NCBI GenBank assembly: GCA_029056365.1
Contig: JAIDBM010000254.1
Coordinates: 1-7,432 of the forward strand
Reading direction: 5' to 3'
From: Muribaculaceae bacterium
Lineage (GTDB): Bacteria; Bacteroidota; Bacteroidia; Bacteroidales; Muribaculaceae
DNA: 7,432 bases
In this document: piece by piece, positions 7,361-7,432 of the stretch
How the letters are laid out: each line of letters begins with the position of its first letter
Numbering within the stretch: position 1 is the first letter of the stretch
Program-made: the position numbers and the translations under genes
Notes under the pieces: model-generated
Databases searched by the model: none
What the model was told of the DNA's origin: nothing
What the model saw: the letters and a program-made list of their open reading frames with translations, nothing else

Positions 7361-7432
7361 GTGTCTCTTATAGACATCTCGGAGCGCACGAGACGAGGCA
7401 TGCGGACGTAGGCCGTCTTCTGCTCGAAAAGA
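7361..7432 (+). other. Illumina Nextera adapter read-through (assembly artefact)
   Basis: These bases are sequencing adapter, not genome. In plus-strand order, 7361-7379 match the Nextera mosaic end CTGTCTCTTATACACATCT at 17 of 19 positions. Positions 7380-7394 match CCGAGCCCACGAGAC at 13 of 15. Positions 7395-7402 (GAGGCATG) differ by one base from the N706 index TAGGCATG. Positions 7403-7426 match the reverse complement of P7 at 18 of 24, including GCCGTCTTCTGCT without error. The final AAAAGA resembles the A-rich tail of reads running past the end of a fragment. All four mismatches in the first 34 bases are C read as G, which looks like base-calling error. The order and register of all four adapter parts make chance implausible. 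Adapter sequences are from memory. Confidence 0.95.

Noticed and set aside
7361..7379. Mosaic-end-like 19-mer read as a natural Tn5/IS50 end
   Set aside because: The next bases are the Nextera i7 linker, index and P7 tail, which occur only in sequencing libraries. No transposase gene is present.

Overview
The window looks like one end of a contig from a member of the Bacteroidales. Three things suggest this: a Bacteroidetes-type promoter (TTTG, 20 bases, TAATTTTG), start codons without Shine-Dalgarno sequences, and a cluster of exported sugar-cleaving enzymes like those in polysaccharide utilisation loci. The moderately high GC would suit a Muribaculaceae-like gut bacterium, but that is a guess; no marker gene is present.

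All four genes lie on the minus strand, so transcription runs from right to left. In transcription order they are: a 5'-truncated Asp-box beta-propeller glycosidase of the sialidase/GH93-like superfamily (7360 down to 5666); a GH2-type beta-glycosidase (5655-3835) that starts 10 bases after it; an aldose 1-epimerase lipoprotein (3801-2665) after 33 bases; and a GH31 alpha-glycosidase (2554-257) after 110 bases. The first three look like one transcription unit. The 110-base gap holds a weak hairpin at the epimerase stop codon and a good promoter for the GH31 gene. A strong rho-independent terminator (202-238) closes the unit. Positions 1-201 show nothing further that I can support.

The two complete hydrolases carry signal peptides and the epimerase carries a lipobox, so they should act in the periplasm or at the outer membrane. 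The glycosidases would trim a branched glycan, and the epimerase would equilibrate the released anomers before uptake. No SusC/SusD pair, endo-acting enzyme or regulator is in the window, so the substrate cannot be fixed. The gene set would fit a galactose-containing plant or host glycan.

The most important observation is not biological. The last 72 bases (7361-7432) match the Illumina Nextera read-through adapter: mosaic end, i7 linker, an index one base from N706, the P7 tail and an A-rich end, with scattered errors. The genomic sequence therefore stops at about 7360. The reading frame that appears to run on to the window edge there is false, and the first gene has no visible start. I found no previously undescribed biological system, mobile element, CRISPR array or RNA gene.
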